Of a stretch of 64,000 bases of DNA, positions 1 to 11,993 are shown piece after piece. Under the pieces are notes generated by a model. That model was not told the origin of the DNA and did not search any database. It saw only the letters and a program-made list of their open reading frames with translations. The position numbers were made by a program, and so were the translations under genes. Every line of letters begins with the position of its first letter. Position 1 is the stretch's first letter. Source of the stretch: Diplosphaera chodatii (Eukaryota > Chlorophyta > Trebouxiophyceae > Prasiolales > Stichococcaceae); assembly GCA_032358165.1 (NCBI GenBank), contig JAALGY010000039.1, positions 992,001 through 1,056,000 on the forward strand. Reading direction: 5' to 3'.

Positions 1-8
1 ATCTGCAG

Positions 9-2931
9 GCGGCGTCGAGCACGGCAGTTGTGTGTGTGACGCTGCTTGTGGCGTCTGCAGCCATCGCATCGGCGCAACCTGACTGGGCGTCGTCCCTCGA
101 CGGACCACGGACGACTTTCAGCGGCGACGTGAGCCGCTGCTGTTCTGATGAAAGATGCACATGTGTTGACGTTGCGCGTGAAGTCTCGGAGCTGTTATCC
201 CAGAGCAAAATGCTAAGATTTGTCCTATCTTGTCGTCTTGAATCAACTCGGTGATCTATCGCGGGCTGCAACTGAGTGTACTGATCTTCGTTTCACGGGA
301 TCGCACCACCCTTTGTTCACCAGCACGGCAAACTCTTACTTCAAGTGGCCTCAGACATCACGAAATGATAGATATAGTGCATTTGTTTCATCTTTCCGTG
401 CGGTACGCTCATATTACGGGGGAATATGATCTTGCAGCTACATGTCATGCATCCGCGCATGCATGCCGCGCCCAAGCAACAAGAGCCTATGATCCCAGCT
501 GCAATATAGACTCGTCGGACCGTGCAGATAGCATGTCAAACAAGCTGAGAAACGGGCGGGAAATGCTTGTCATCGCCATGCATGCAGATGCTGCTTCCTG
601 AGTGCGCATGCACGCATGCAGGGGACCTTCTACTGCCAGACAGGCAGTGACGATGCAGGTGAGACGTCCATCTCACGTTCCAGCATTTCAGAGTTTAACA
701 GCAGCTCTTCAAACCACGCACAAATGGAATGGTGCCTTGATCTGCAGGCTCATGTGGCTTTGGTAGCCAGGGTGCAGACAGCCATGGTGAGTCATGCACA
801 TCCATTGGCGACTTTATGCCGCACACAGTACTGTGGAGTTGATGCTCGAATCGAGGATGACTGGACGGGCTCCGAGCAAACAGGTCTACAATGGAGCACG
901 GGCGTCAAGACGCGTGTGGCGTTAAATGCTGCTCAGTATGCGTTTGGAGGACTGGGCTGCGGACTGTGCATCATGTTCAGGTTGGTATGTCTGCACATTC
1001 GCATGTGGTCCTTTTTGCTGAGGCTACCTTTTGGGCGCAGGCCGACTGATCTGCATGCATCCACAATTCGGCTTGGTGCAGTTTTATCTGAGAACTCTTT
1101 GCTACATGCAGAGGAACCGGCTCAGGCCTTGGCACCACCCCGATTGATCGAACCTGGCAGATGGGACTGGTCACCAACAAGTACGCACTCTGTGCACGTC
1201 GTCAGAGCCCCCTACCGCTCCTACATCGCCATGCCCAAGTGTCTGACAGCACTAATGCTGCAACACACAGGTGCCCAGAATGCGGGCATGGCGCAATTGA
1301 TCTGTGTGCGAACGGCGATGGCAGGTGAGAAGCCATTTTGTGCGTTCTGCCCCTGCAGTGCTTGTTGTTAGACTGGTGCAGACTTGCCCATGATGATTGA
1401 GCAATGTATTGATTGTCTGGCGAGTCCAGCTGGTTGATTGATCTGCTGTGACCACAGATGGGGCATCGAGTGGTACCCTGTCGAGTGCAACACTGGCAAC
1501 TCCACCTTCCGCTTCGACATGTTTGCTCAACCAAATCCGTACTGGTGACACCCAACCCCTTGTCATGTCGCATGACATGCTGGCCTCCACTACACTGACA
1601 CTGCTGCATTAAGTCCGATCACTTCAAGTCTTCATGCATGACCTCATCAGGGTTTTGCGCCTTGCACAGGTTTAGCTTCACAGTGAGCAATACCAGGTGC
1701 GTGTGGCAGCTGCTCCCTGGAGCACATCATTGAATACTCTGTAGTCCTGCAACTTCTCTGCAACCGACATGTTCTTCCTTCCTGCACGAACATCTATACA
1801 AGATCACAACTCCTCTGGTGCAGGGTGCCAGTTGCCAACGTGGAGATGCAGGACAAGAGTGACCGGTCCAAGTGGTGGCCGATGCGGCGCTCAGACCCTG
1901 ACAACCACTGGTATGAGTGATGCTAGCTAGTCCTGCGATCGACGGCAGCTGAAGAGATCAGAACAGTCATTAGCCTGCATGCAAGGGCTGCTGCACCACA
2001 ATCAGCTGTCCAGTACGCAGGAATGCCAATGGCGGCCCCTACACGATGCCGGTGCGCCTGCGCCTCACCAGCGTGCTGGGCGATGCTGTGTATGACACCC
2101 TGCCAGACTGGAGTGGTGGCCAGGTGGGCAACCTGGCATGCTGAATGTCTTTGGTGCAGAACCCCTATCAGATGCTGTGGTCGGGCACCTTGGCGACAGT
2201 TACAGAGACAGATGTTTTCTGGGTATTGTGCCTGCACTCGTGTGCTGGTCGATCACTGACTGGTCTGCTGGCCAGCGTCGTCCTGAGCTTCACAGAGATA
2301 GAAGCAGTTGAGATGCAGTTTGTTGTGTCTGCCTGCAGGGAGAATCTCAGTTCCCCGATCGCTCTGCAAATTCATCAGCGATCAACATGCCCTACAATGC
2401 GGCCGTCAGCAGCGGAGCGCCGGCTCCAGCACCCGCACCAGAGCGTGCTGCCGGCCCCGTCCCCGCCAACCCAGCCTCATCACCCTACAATGCCCCCAAG
2501 CAATCGCCCGCCCCAGGCCCAGAGCCCTCCAGCGCATCAGCTGCGACGGCTGCCGGCCAGTACACAAGACCCTCCTCGCCACCGCCACCACCGCCGCCCA
2601 GCGGCGGGGCTGCTCCGGTGCTGGTCCCCGCTCATGACCTGCATCATGTCTGATCTTATGTGTGGATGTACTGGCCTGCTCGTAAGCACATGTATATTGT
2701 CACCAGCGGATTTCTTGCAATGTGTAGGCACAGCCGCCGCCTGTGCCTCCGGGCGGCAAGGTGCTGCTGCCAGACGGTGACAATGTCTGGTTCGTGCCGG
2801 GGCCGCTGGGTGCTGCGCTGGATGCTGCAAGTGGTGGCCCCGCTTCCTCGACCTCTAGTCCTCCTGCTACCGCTGACTCTGCCGCAGCGGACGCCCCCAT
2901 CGGCAACCGCCGTATGCTGCGCACCCAGTAG
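9..2931 (+). CDS. Expansin-like secreted protein (5' partial)
   Basis: Predicted wall-loosening expansin-like protein, spliced. The first exon seen starts after an acceptor at base 8 and encodes a hydrophobic segment ending ASAQPDW, likely a signal-peptide core; the start codon lies upstream of the window. The double-psi beta-barrel domain is seen as VALNAAQYAFGGLGCGLC (about 920-970) and CPECGHGAIDLCANGDGR (about 1273-1324), matching the family's GLxCGxC and CPEC..DL signatures. The C-terminal domain follows: WGIEWYPVECNTG, FSFTVSNTRVPVANVEM, then MPVRLRLTSVLGDAVYDT (about 2046-2105), as in algal and microbial expansins. Splice phases join exactly between the 1497-1550, 1671-1700 and 1824-1910 exons. 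A long Pro/Ala/Ser-rich tail (2387-2640) with nine consecutive prolines, then a last exon ending RRMLRTQ at 2931, is extra to the family. Exons between 130 and 850 are not resolved. Confidence 0.85.
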
Positions 2932-3644
2932 ACGAGGGAGGAAACAACATGCACTACAGCCGACTCGCTGGAAGCAGCTGCAGCCTGCAGCTCACCCATG
3001 TGGGTGCCACTGCTGCAATCAGCCAGGAGCCTGTGTTGATGCACCCAAAGATGGTGCTCCACCCCGGCAGGGTGTCACATACATGGGCACAATCTGGGTC
3101 CGGCAATCACGAGTATCACCACCAAAGTCGATGAGTGGGCCACAAAAAGATGCAAACGCCCGGCTAGCGAGGGTGACGAGGGATTCTGAAATGACCAAAT
3201 AAGTGGCAAAGACTTGATGGGTGTCACACTCTGTAAGACGCCTGTGCGCATGGAAGGCAGTTTGGCAGCACGAGTGCAATCGCATGTTTGTGCAGGATTT
3301 CCATGGAACATGATGCAATGAACCTTCTATGTGTGATCGTGTATGTCACATCAGTGGTTTGCTCTCGCTAGTCATGTTAACAGGGTTCTCATGAAGTTAT
3401 GTCAGACAGAAGGGCAAACCTGTACACCCACTCCAACGGCATGAAAGCAATGAACACCAACTCTCGAGTACGTCCACCGATCACACTGCTTATTCGAAGA
3501 GATCCCCAAAAACGTGACAGTATGGCGGGCAGCGCTGCGCTGGCTGGTTGCTGTTTCAGTCGGTGCCAGACTCAAACACTGTGCAGTACCAACCCCCGCC
3601 TCTTGAGGTACAGAAGCTCGGTCATTATCCGGCCCGCCAGCTCC
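2932..3644. other. Convergent intergenic region
   Basis: Tail-to-tail spacer between the expansin-like gene and the PH-domain gene. It should hold both 3' UTRs. Open frames here are short, overlap on both strands and match nothing I recognise. Confidence 0.5.
3232..3236 (+). promoter_or_regulatory. Candidate TGTAA polyadenylation signal
   Basis: TGTAA is the usual chlorophyte polyadenylation signal. This copy is about 300 bases after the expansin-like stop codon. A five-base match is weak evidence. Confidence 0.25.
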
Positions 3645-6600
3645 TCAAACGTTGCGCCGCAGCAGCTGCGCAACACTGGGCGGGCGCTGCGCCAGCAGCT
3701 CGGCGTTCAGCATGGCCGCTTGCGATGGCCCGTCAACAGGCGCAGCCGCCAGGTTGCAGAGACTCTTGAGGCCGCCAGCCTGAGGCACAATGCCCCTGGC
3801 GCTGGTAGCGGAAAGAGGTGGCCGGTCTGCAGGAGCACAACCAGCACCCACTGAGCCACAGAAGGCTGGAAGTCACCCGTTCTGATGCAATTATATGTGC
3901 ACTTTCGGCTCAGCCATGGGCCCTTTCTCCTGAGCAGTCGCAGGCATCTGGATGCACCAAGCCAGTGACCATAAGCAGAATGTCTGCTTGATGAGTTTGC
4001 AGAGCAGCAGATGTCATGTGTAGGACAAGTCGCACGTTGTAGTGCTGATGCCGCGCGCTTCTTGGCAGGCGTGCCAACCTTGCCGACTGCTGCCCGCAGC
4101 CCCACATTCTCCTGCAGGCGGAAGCAACCGTTGGCCTACTGCCAGGCATGCACCACGCTGTTTCTGCGGGACATGGCACCAAGCTCATCAGCACTGTCAT
4201 CACTCAGTTTTCCGCACCTTGCCACCCGCAGCCGCCACTGCCGCAGGTTGCTTGCGGGGCATGTCCGAAGACATGCACCTGCTGCTGGCCCTGTACCAGA
4301 ACACAACGTTCTCCATAACAGATTGGATGCGTGTCTCGTCAGCAAGTGCCCTCTGAAGTCTGACTTGCTCAAGTCTGTTGTCTGTGCAGCAGCCTGGCAG
4401 GATGCTCAGAGCTGTTATTGCATCATGTGCAATGCACGCAGCTGGTCTGTTGCATGCCTGTAATTCAATGTACCTGGACGTAGCTGCCCGAGTGCCGGGG
4501 ATTGCGCCTCGGCTCGAGGCCTGCTGCTGCGGGGGCGCCAGCACCGGCGCCGCCAGGCGCGGCGGCGGCTGCTGCTGGCCGCCGCTCGACAGCATCGCCG
4601 ACGACCTCTGCGTGAGCTGCACATGCAGCAGCAACACATGGCTGGCAATCAGCAAGCAGCGCTGGCCACCTGCAGCAGTTCCTCAGAGGAGTCACGCCGC
4701 CTGGCTGAGTGCAGAGCAGGCGTGCAGTCAAGCCGACTGCACCTGCAGAGCGGTCTGTGCCCCGCACATGCATTCGTTGGTCCATTATCAGGTGTTGGTT
4801 GATAGTACACACACCTGTGCCAGCAGATCGTCAGCCTCGCTGCGCCGCTTGGCCTTCCGGCCCCGCTTGCCGCTGGGCTTGGGGTCCTCGGGGGGTGGCG
4901 GCGACACCTCGGCGGGCACCCAGATCGGGTGGCTCGCCAGCGAGGCGCTGCACCCCTGCTGCTGCCGCCACAGGTCCTGCGGAGCAGCAGCACCCGAGCG
5001 GTATCTTGGAAGTGCGGTGGCGTAAAGAAAGTGTGCAGACTCCTGTGTGTCTTGCACCCTGGCCGTGAAGTGTGGTGCCACACAGCCTGCCGCGCTTTGC
5101 TCCCCAGCACTGCACCTCATGCAGACGATGACCATCTCCAGCACAACACACTGCGCAGCAGTCGAGGCGCACCCGGAAGTCGGCGAGCCAGTTGGCGGCG
5201 TCGTCGGGGTGGTTGGCCTTGAGGATGTGGGTGTCGGCGCCGCGGCCGGAGCGCGGGCGGCAGGTGAGCTCCATGTAGGCGCCCGCGCTGGGCTGGCCCG
5301 CGTAGCGCGGCGACACCCCCACCTCCAGCGCATCATCCAGCGCCAGCACCCCCCTGTAGCGGGGCCGCACGACTGTTCATTGGCATGTGGCCATGCCAGC
5401 GTACATGCGCTTTGTTCGGCGCCAGCACGCCCCTGTGACGGCTTCAAGCCTGGTCCACGGCGTGGTGTGAAGGGGGTGCCAGCTTAGAAGCATGGGCGCT
5501 GCGCGCTCATTTCCCGTGCTGGTCTGGAACAACCGGAAGCCCTGCGCCAGTGAGCCCCTGGCAGCTGACCTGAAGTCGGACTTGCGCTTGCGGGGGGAGT
5601 CGAACCAGGACAGCTTGCCGTCCTCCAGCAGCTCCACCCACAGCACGCGCCACTGGCCGAAGGGGTGCCCCGGCGACGCGACCAGCTTCTGCAGCCACCC
5701 CTCCCGCGCCAGCGGCACGAACATCGTGGACACCTGTCGCGCCGACACCAACCACTGGCCTCTTGACAGGGCTGGTTCAAAGCAGGTACAGCTGCGTGGA
5801 TGCGGCTTGAGGCCGGTCTGCCGCTGCAGCAACTGTCGCGGGATGCTTGTCCGGAGCACACCTGCACATTGGCCATGCGCCGCTTGCTGCGGTCAGTGAG
5901 CACTAGCTCGTGCTGCATCACCCAGTCCTGCACCATCGAGCCCACCCGCACATCCACCCGGCCTGCAAGTGGAGACCGGGTATGGTATGCGTGGTGATTT
6001 TCTGCGTGGATGATGCAAGTGATGCCACAGTCGCTTGTTTGACAGGCGGTAGCTTGCATGACCCCCAGCAGACGGCGCCGAGCCACCACGGCCAAGGCTC
6101 GCATGACACGCTCCTCACCGACGAGCGTGTCAGGCTGGTCGGCCGGCCCATCTGTGCGGCTGGCAGCGGCGTCGCCCGGCCCCAGATTCACAGCCTGCAT
6201 TGCTGCAGCGACGTGCGTTCCTGGCGACGCCTTATCCTGCGCAGCATGCGGGCTGAATTCTGGTGTGCATTGAGCAGGCTGCAGCAGGGGCACCAGGAAT
6301 TTGAGATCAGTACCTGGTATGCACACATGCATGTAGGTGTACACACACGAGCTTGCCTTCTGCGGCGATGTGACCTTTGTGGCCACCGTCTTGTTGGGCG
6401 ACAGCTGCGCCTTGTCACCCTTGCCCTGCAGCAAGCAGACCAGCTCCACTTCAATCCCCACTGCCTACTCTCGATTCTGCCCAGAGGCAACACGATGGTG
6501 CCGCGTCCAGGGTACAAGCCCTAAACCACGCAGCAGTCTGGTGGCAAACCCTGATGGCATCTGCTGACCTTGCGGGAGCCGCCGGTGAAGGAGGACAAGG

Positions 6601-7830
6601 CGCGGCGCATGCCCGCCGAAAAGGATCCCCCCCTCTTGGCTACGCCGGGCCCTGGCCCCGCCGACATGCACTGCGCCGCGCTCTGCGACCCAGGTGACGA
6701 CGTTCGGAGACAGACATGGCTGAGCCAACATGTGCGCCAGGCAGGCTGGCAGTTGCCGGTTGTCGAGCGAGCGAGCAGCTGTAGTGACATGGGTGTGATG
6801 GGGCGACGGCTGCGGCTCACGGTGCAGCCGACTCACCAGGCCACAGTCCCTGGGCAGCGCCCTCACGCCAGCGTGCAGCATGTCGGCCTTGGAGGACGAC
6901 CGTGCGAATGGCCGCTGCATGGCAGGCAGGTCTGATGTGTACAACCTGAAACAGAGCGCTGCTGTGCACAACGTGGTGAGGCAAGCAACAGCGTCGCACC
7001 TCCTCGCACTGCATTGGACTGAGTCTCAAGTGGCAAACCCCGACGAAACTTGTATGCGTTGACCACAGGAAATGAGAGGCGACAGGCGCTGAACCTGCGC
7101 AGAGTCCCAGCGCACCGCAGGAGCAACAGGGCCTGACCACGCTCATGCCCCACCTTCAGGGTGGCAGAGGACAGGGAGCCCAGCGCCTTGCGCAGTCCGC
7201 CGCCCAGCACCGAGCGGTGCGTGCCGGTGCCGGCAGCTGCGGCGTCCTCCGAGGGCTCCGGGGCCAGCGCCGCATCATGCAGCTCCAGCCGCATCCACAC
7301 ATCCTCCTCTTGCACTGCAAGATGGCAGTTGACAAAGCGTGGCCGGGCGGCATGCGGGGTCAGCTCCATGGCGTGATGTGCACGTCATCTGAGGCGGCCC
7401 GGCAGATCGCGACATGCTGGCTGGGCATGGCATGGCTGGTCCTCTGGTGTGCTGGCGCCAGTGCGGCAGAGCCAGCTCCGCACCATTAAAGCCGAGCGTC
7501 GACGGCTGCCACCCCATTTCCGCCTGCCGCACCGTCGAGGTGCTCTGCATCTCTCGGCGCAGCCTGCGCAGCATGCAGGCTGTTGGTCAGTCCTCCATCG
7601 CATGGTACGTGCAGTGCGCGCATGCTCGAACCCATGTGCATCTGCAGCGGCACGGCTGCAGCCAGGGGACGATGGCACCTGGCCACGATGAAGGGCTTGT
7701 CCAGCGGCCGGTCCTCCTCGCCGTCGTACCCCGGCAGCGAGATGCCGCAGCAGCTGTCGCTGGGATCCAAGTCGTCGTACGCCGGCTTCAGGCCGGTGAC
7801 TGTGGCATCGCGAAGAGCGTACATTGGAGC
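3645..7830 (-). CDS. PH-domain protein (5' end unresolved)
   Basis: Multi-exon gene read leftward. The clear domain is a pleckstrin-homology fold split by an intron: REGWLQKLVASPGHPFGQW and WVELLEDGKLSWFDSPRK (about 5610-5740), then LALDDALEVGVSPRYAG and ILKANHPDDAANWLADF (about 5170-5350), with the conserved Trp of the last PH helix. PH domains bind phosphoinositides or proteins at membranes. Upstream exons (7780-7830, 7495-7565, 7160-7320, 6565-6690, 6050-6195) encode VQEEDVWMRLELHDAAL and Ser/Gly-rich linkers; a C2-like fold is possible but not shown. Downstream exons are Gln/Pro-rich (PPPEDPKPSGKRGRKAKRRS, then a QQQPPPRLAAP stretch) and end AQLLRRNV with the stop at 3645-3647. The first exon was not found; it probably lies between 7830 and 8590. 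The gene faces away from the p32 gene. Confidence 0.65.
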
Positions 7831-8594
7831 CTGCTGCACTATTGTAGGATGCGAAGGCACACACCATGCAGTGTGCATGGATTTAATGCGGCATGGCAGC
7901 CGTGATATCATGGAGCTCAAGTTGCACTTGTGACGCATAGCTGCCCAGGCCGCGCCGCCGGCATGGCAGCGACTATCGAAGTGCAGGCCTCCTGCCAAGC
8001 CCGTGCTCAGCCCTCACACTGCAGAGGAGGCTCATTCACGTTTGCAGCAGTGCGAGGTCTGCTCAACTGGGCGGATCTCAGTTTTGCAGGTGCATGCATG
8101 CATGTGCAGCATGCGAGGCATCAAGCATTTTCGCTGCACCTGACGCTGCGGAAGGCAGCAGCAAACCCGCAGCTGAGCTGAAGCGCGTTCGCTACCGACG
8201 TGCTTGCTCCGCACTGGGAGACTCGCTGCAATGCTTCGCAGCCCGACGCAGCGACAGGTGCAGACTCATCCCGTGGGCCGCTGACCGTTGCGTCACGACA
8301 CCGCTAATGGTGCTCGTAGACCCTCGTTGAGGTATGATCATCAGCAGCCGCCCAGCGTGATGGGCGGAGGCATCACCTGGATCAAGTGCCAGCCTGCGGG
8401 CCTGCAGGCTGCAGCTGTCCACAGCGATTTGCGTGATGGCGGAATGGGGTCACTCTGTTCTGAGAGTCGCAGCTGCATCCAGCTGCTGTTTATCACGTGC
8501 GAAGCCTGGTAACCTTCCAGCTTGCATGCACAACAGCGGAAGATTATCTGTTTACAACGCTGTGATCAGCAAAACGCCGTGAGTAGCCCAGAGC
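7831..8594. promoter_or_regulatory. Divergent intergenic/promoter region
   Basis: Spacer between the oppositely oriented PH-domain and p32 genes. It probably holds the missing first exon(s) of the PH gene and a shared promoter. No TATA-like box stands out. A CATGCATGCATG run lies near 8094-8105. Confidence 0.4.
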
Positions 8595-10448
8595 ATGGCA
8601 TTGAGACGGACAGCCGCCATGCTGCTCAACCGCACACTTGTCTACAGCAAGGCTGCTGGGTGCGCAGAGCGGCAGATCGCCACAGCGGCAGTGCCATGCT
8701 TCCGGCAGCCGCAGCAGCTGCCATCGTTGTGGCGTTTTGCCGCAGCGAAACCTCAGCAGCAGGGGTTCAGGGGAGGCAACGGCATAGTGGCGCGCTCATT
8801 CGCATCAGAGGCACATGACTCGGATGCGCAAGTCGGGTTGAAAGAGGCCATCAAGTCCGAGCTGGAATACGAGCACGACAACCATGAGCCTGAAGCAGTA
8901 AGCAGCTCCCCCTCACGCTGGTCATCGCTTCCGAAAGCAGATGTACTTGATGGCATATGCCGATGGTGTGGCGTTCCAACACCCGAAATGATGTCTGCCG
9001 TGCGTTGGCACTCCACGTGCACATCAGAACCGATAGATGCAGCATACAAAACAACCGAGATTATCAAACGTTCGTATCGTGAAGATGTCACATGAGCAAT
9101 GGCGGCTGTCGCTCTCTACAAGAGATGTTCCTAGCCAGATGTCTTACTGCGTTCGTCTCAGTGCATGCAGGACCTTCCAGCGAAGCCTCCTTCACCGTGG
9201 ACCCTCACAGAGTCGCCAGGCGACTCGCAGCTGCTGCTCACACGGCAATACAACGATGAAACCATTGAAGTCCGCGTGGTAGCAGATGAGGTGAGTTGCC
9301 GTAGCACTGTCGGCGATCAAACCAAAGATGGTTGGCAAGCAACCTCATCCAACTACTTCGTTTTCCGTTTGCGCACGCGCATATGAACAGCCGCCGGCAT
9401 GCGCCAACGCTGGTCATACATGTGCTGCCCTCTGCAGTGTCACGAGGATGAAGACGAGGATCACCCGCTGGCGGGCATGCAGCCGAATGCGGAGGGGGAG
9501 GAGCAGGAGGCCGAAATGGTGCAGGCGCTGGAGGACAGCATCGACGTCGGCATCCTGGCGGAGGCCAACGTTGCCAAGGGCGGCAAGAGCCTAGAGTGTG
9601 TTCCTGCCTCCCGCCCCAGTCGATGAGATGCAGGCGGCGTCATGTGCAGTTGTTGGACTCTAGGTGATGTGCATCGTCAGCACAACACCCCCATGTTCAG
9701 TGCAGCCTTTGCAGAGGTTGATTCCCAGAAGGGTCGCTAACAGCTGCTCTCTGTGATCCTGCAGCATCAGCTTCCGCACAGACGGCTCATATGTGGAGGT
9801 GGTGGATGTCAGCCTGGGCGCGCCGGACGTGTCAGAAGATGACGCAACTGCGTACGCTGGCCCGGTGCGTGCTGTGCATGCTTCGGAGACTGGGGGATCA
9901 CTCTGCCTATCATCAGACATACTTAATGATGTGTCGCTGCTAGCTTGCAGCAGCTTTCTGCTTGATGCGAGGAGTTGGCAGAGCTGACAGGGTAGCCCTC
10001 GCAGGCAGCATTCAGGTGCAAGGCGCCACCTCACCATTGCACGGTGTGTCGCTCTGCAGAAGTACGAGGAGCTGGACGAGCAAGTGCAGTCGGCGTTCGA
10101 TGCGTATCTGGAGGAGCGGGGCATCGACGCAGAGTTTGGGGAGTACCTCATGAAGCTGGCCGCGGACAAGGAGCAGCGCGAGTGCGTCCACTGCATTTCC
10201 CCCTCCCTTTGTGGTGTCCTGTGTTGCCGTTTTACCCGCGTTCGTTGTCTGATCACCAACCATCAAGGCTGAGCTGGCCCGCAAAAGGGGGGAAGCCAGA
10301 AGGTTGGTTATGTAGGGTATCTGAGGATTGCGGTCTGCAGAAGTATATCTCTTTGTAGCTCCGGCTGGATGCAGTGAGTTCTCATGTAGCACTGTGCGTG
10401 AACTGCAGGTACGTGGGATGGTTACAGAAAGTGCATCACTTCCTGTGA
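8595..10448 (+). CDS. Mitochondrial glycoprotein p32/MAM33 family
   Basis: Homolog of the p32/C1QBP/MAM33 family, acidic trimeric proteins of the mitochondrial matrix that support ribosome function and oxidative metabolism. The ATG at 8595 opens an Arg/Ala-rich presequence (MALRRTAAMLLNR ... ARSFASEA), then LKEAIKSELEYEHD. Following exons: PWTLTESPGDSQLLLTRQYN and ETIEVRVVADEV (9180-9290), an acidic HEDEDEDHP linker (9440-9595), FRTDGSYVEVVDVSLG (9770-9866), and YEELDEQVQSAFDAYLEERG with EFGEYLMKLAADKEQRE (10063-10181). The last exon reads YVGWLQKVHHFL and stops at 10446-10448; its junction restores a Glu codon in frame. The core order (beta-sheet with conserved RxY and VxV, then C-terminal helices ending GWL..F) fits the family. 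Length and layout look complete. Confidence 0.92.
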
Positions 10449-11005
10449 TCATCACGCCCTAATGTCATCAATGAGCTGGAAGAAGCATGTTGTAGCAAGG
10501 TTCGGTTTAACACTCAGGTCCTTGATCAGTCGGTCTCGCCAAGCAAACTGTTTAGGCACATGTTTGTTTGGCACATGTGTGAACAATCGACAGGAGCTCA
10601 ATACGGCAACAAATCAAGCCAATACACCCCTGCAACTGTTCTGCTATGTCTCCGCTGCAACCCGCAATGTTACAATAAAACCAGTCACACGATGAAACAT
10701 GTTTTCAAGCATGCCACCCACACAGGGAAGCACAACCGAAGTGTGTGACAGCTATGCCTCTGCTGCTGCTATACATGCTTCAGGCTGCAGGCGCCACCGT
10801 CTGGCTGGATACTCTCTACAGCCAAGTGAACGATGTGCAGAGGCAGCCTCAGCAGACGCAGCGTGTGAAGGACGCTGCGGAGCATACACGACATCAATGT
10901 ACCTTGTGAAGAATTGCGATCAAATGTCATAGTGAGGGAAGCAAACCTTGCAGCCCACGCAGATGCCTGCCAGTTCCCAGCGGAGAGTCCCAAGTATTGT
11001 CTCAC
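10449..11005. other. Intergenic region without a supported gene
   Basis: Starts with the p32 3' UTR. A 51-codon frame (MPLLLLYMLQAAG..., about 10753-10908, +) is open, but it overlaps the antisense continuation of the 11006 exon and has no other support. Nothing else is recognisable. Confidence 0.4.
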
Positions 11006-11098
11006 CTTTGATGAGGTTCAGGATCAGCAATACCAGAACCATGGATGCAGTCCCCGTGTCAGCACCAAACAGATCCATGAAAGGCTGCGCCTGGTTCC
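11006..11098 (-). CDS. Single exon of an unidentified small membrane protein
   Basis: A 93-base exon bounded by good splice sites read leftward (acceptor TTTGACAG, donor GTGAGACA). It encodes FMDLFGADTGTASM followed by VLVLLILNLIKG, a likely membrane helix. An upstream open stretch (about 11163-11300, minus) ends at a GTAAGT donor and joins in phase, giving a Gly/Ser/Pro-rich lead. I could not build a full gene or name a family; a small organelle membrane protein is possible. Low certainty. Confidence 0.3.
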
Positions 11099-11993
11099 CT
11101 GTCAAATCAGGGCACACATGAGCTGCTGCTCCTCAGGCAGGACCATGCGTCGTTCTACTTACGTGGGACACTACTCGGTATGGGACAAACAGCGTCTAAC
11201 CCACCCGCTTGGCTGCTGGAGCCGCTGCCCGCTGATTTGGCTGACATGTGACCAGGGCCGTGCAGTCCGCTGCCTCCTGGCGGCGGATCACTCGGCGGCT
11301 CCATTGCGCCTACTACGCCGCAGGGATAGCGACCTCTCTCAACCTGTGTGCCAACGAACAGCTGCCCAAGGCAGCCTGCCCCGCTGCAACACCGGCACCT
11401 GCATATGGAAGGGCGTGCTGCTAATTCCACAGCTTGCACGGCTGGGGTCCCGGGGTGGAGACATGGACCACTGGGCAAAGGCCAGCGCTGCACAGCTCGC
11501 ATCACCCAGCTACTCGCGCGATACTATTCCAAAGTTTACGTCAAAGGTCACCTGCGGCAAAGGGGACCCCGCCTGGCTATGCTAAAGATGCTACACGCCT
11601 CACTGTTTTCGCTGCGGGGTCCGTACCAACTGCAAGCGCACAGCGCGTACGACGGGGCAAGGTCCTAATCACAAACTCGTGACTTCAGAGATCAAGTGTT
11701 GCAAGCGTGTTAGTAGGCGCAAATCCTGCGAAAATCGATAGGAGGATTGCGTGGCACAAATTGCCTTGCAGGCAGGCAGCCGGCGCGTGACACACAGCTG
11801 CACTCTTTGCAGTAACAACCGACAGTGACAACCAGCTCGCGGGTGCAGCGGCCGGGCAACGACGCCTATAGCGTACTCCAGAGTCTGCAGGTAGCTAACA
11901 TGCAGGCTTGCGGGGGAGGATACTGACTTCTCTGCAGCGTCATTGGCCACGCTGTCTAACCTCTTGCAAATGTACATCCCTGCAGAATCAGCC
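11099..11993. other. Region with unresolved exons
   Basis: May contain upstream exons of the minus-strand membrane protein and the 5' leader of the TMEM205-like gene. Competing frames are open on both strands (for example + 11348-11668 and - 11669-11995), and none has recognisable homology. Confidence 0.35.

Noticed and set aside
3566..3644. Possible continuation FEELAGRIMTELLYLKRRGLVL of the PH-domain gene after its stop
   Set aside because: It is out of frame with the stop at 3645 and would need a frameshift or an extra intron; UTR is simpler.
3548..3769. Plus-strand frame rich in Ala/Gln
   Set aside because: Antisense to the last exon of the PH-domain gene, which has better codon use and a matching acceptor.
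7160..7830. C2 or VPS13-type domain in the PH gene
   Set aside because: VWMRLELHDAAL is suggestive, but no calcium-binding loops or VPS13 signatures could be read.
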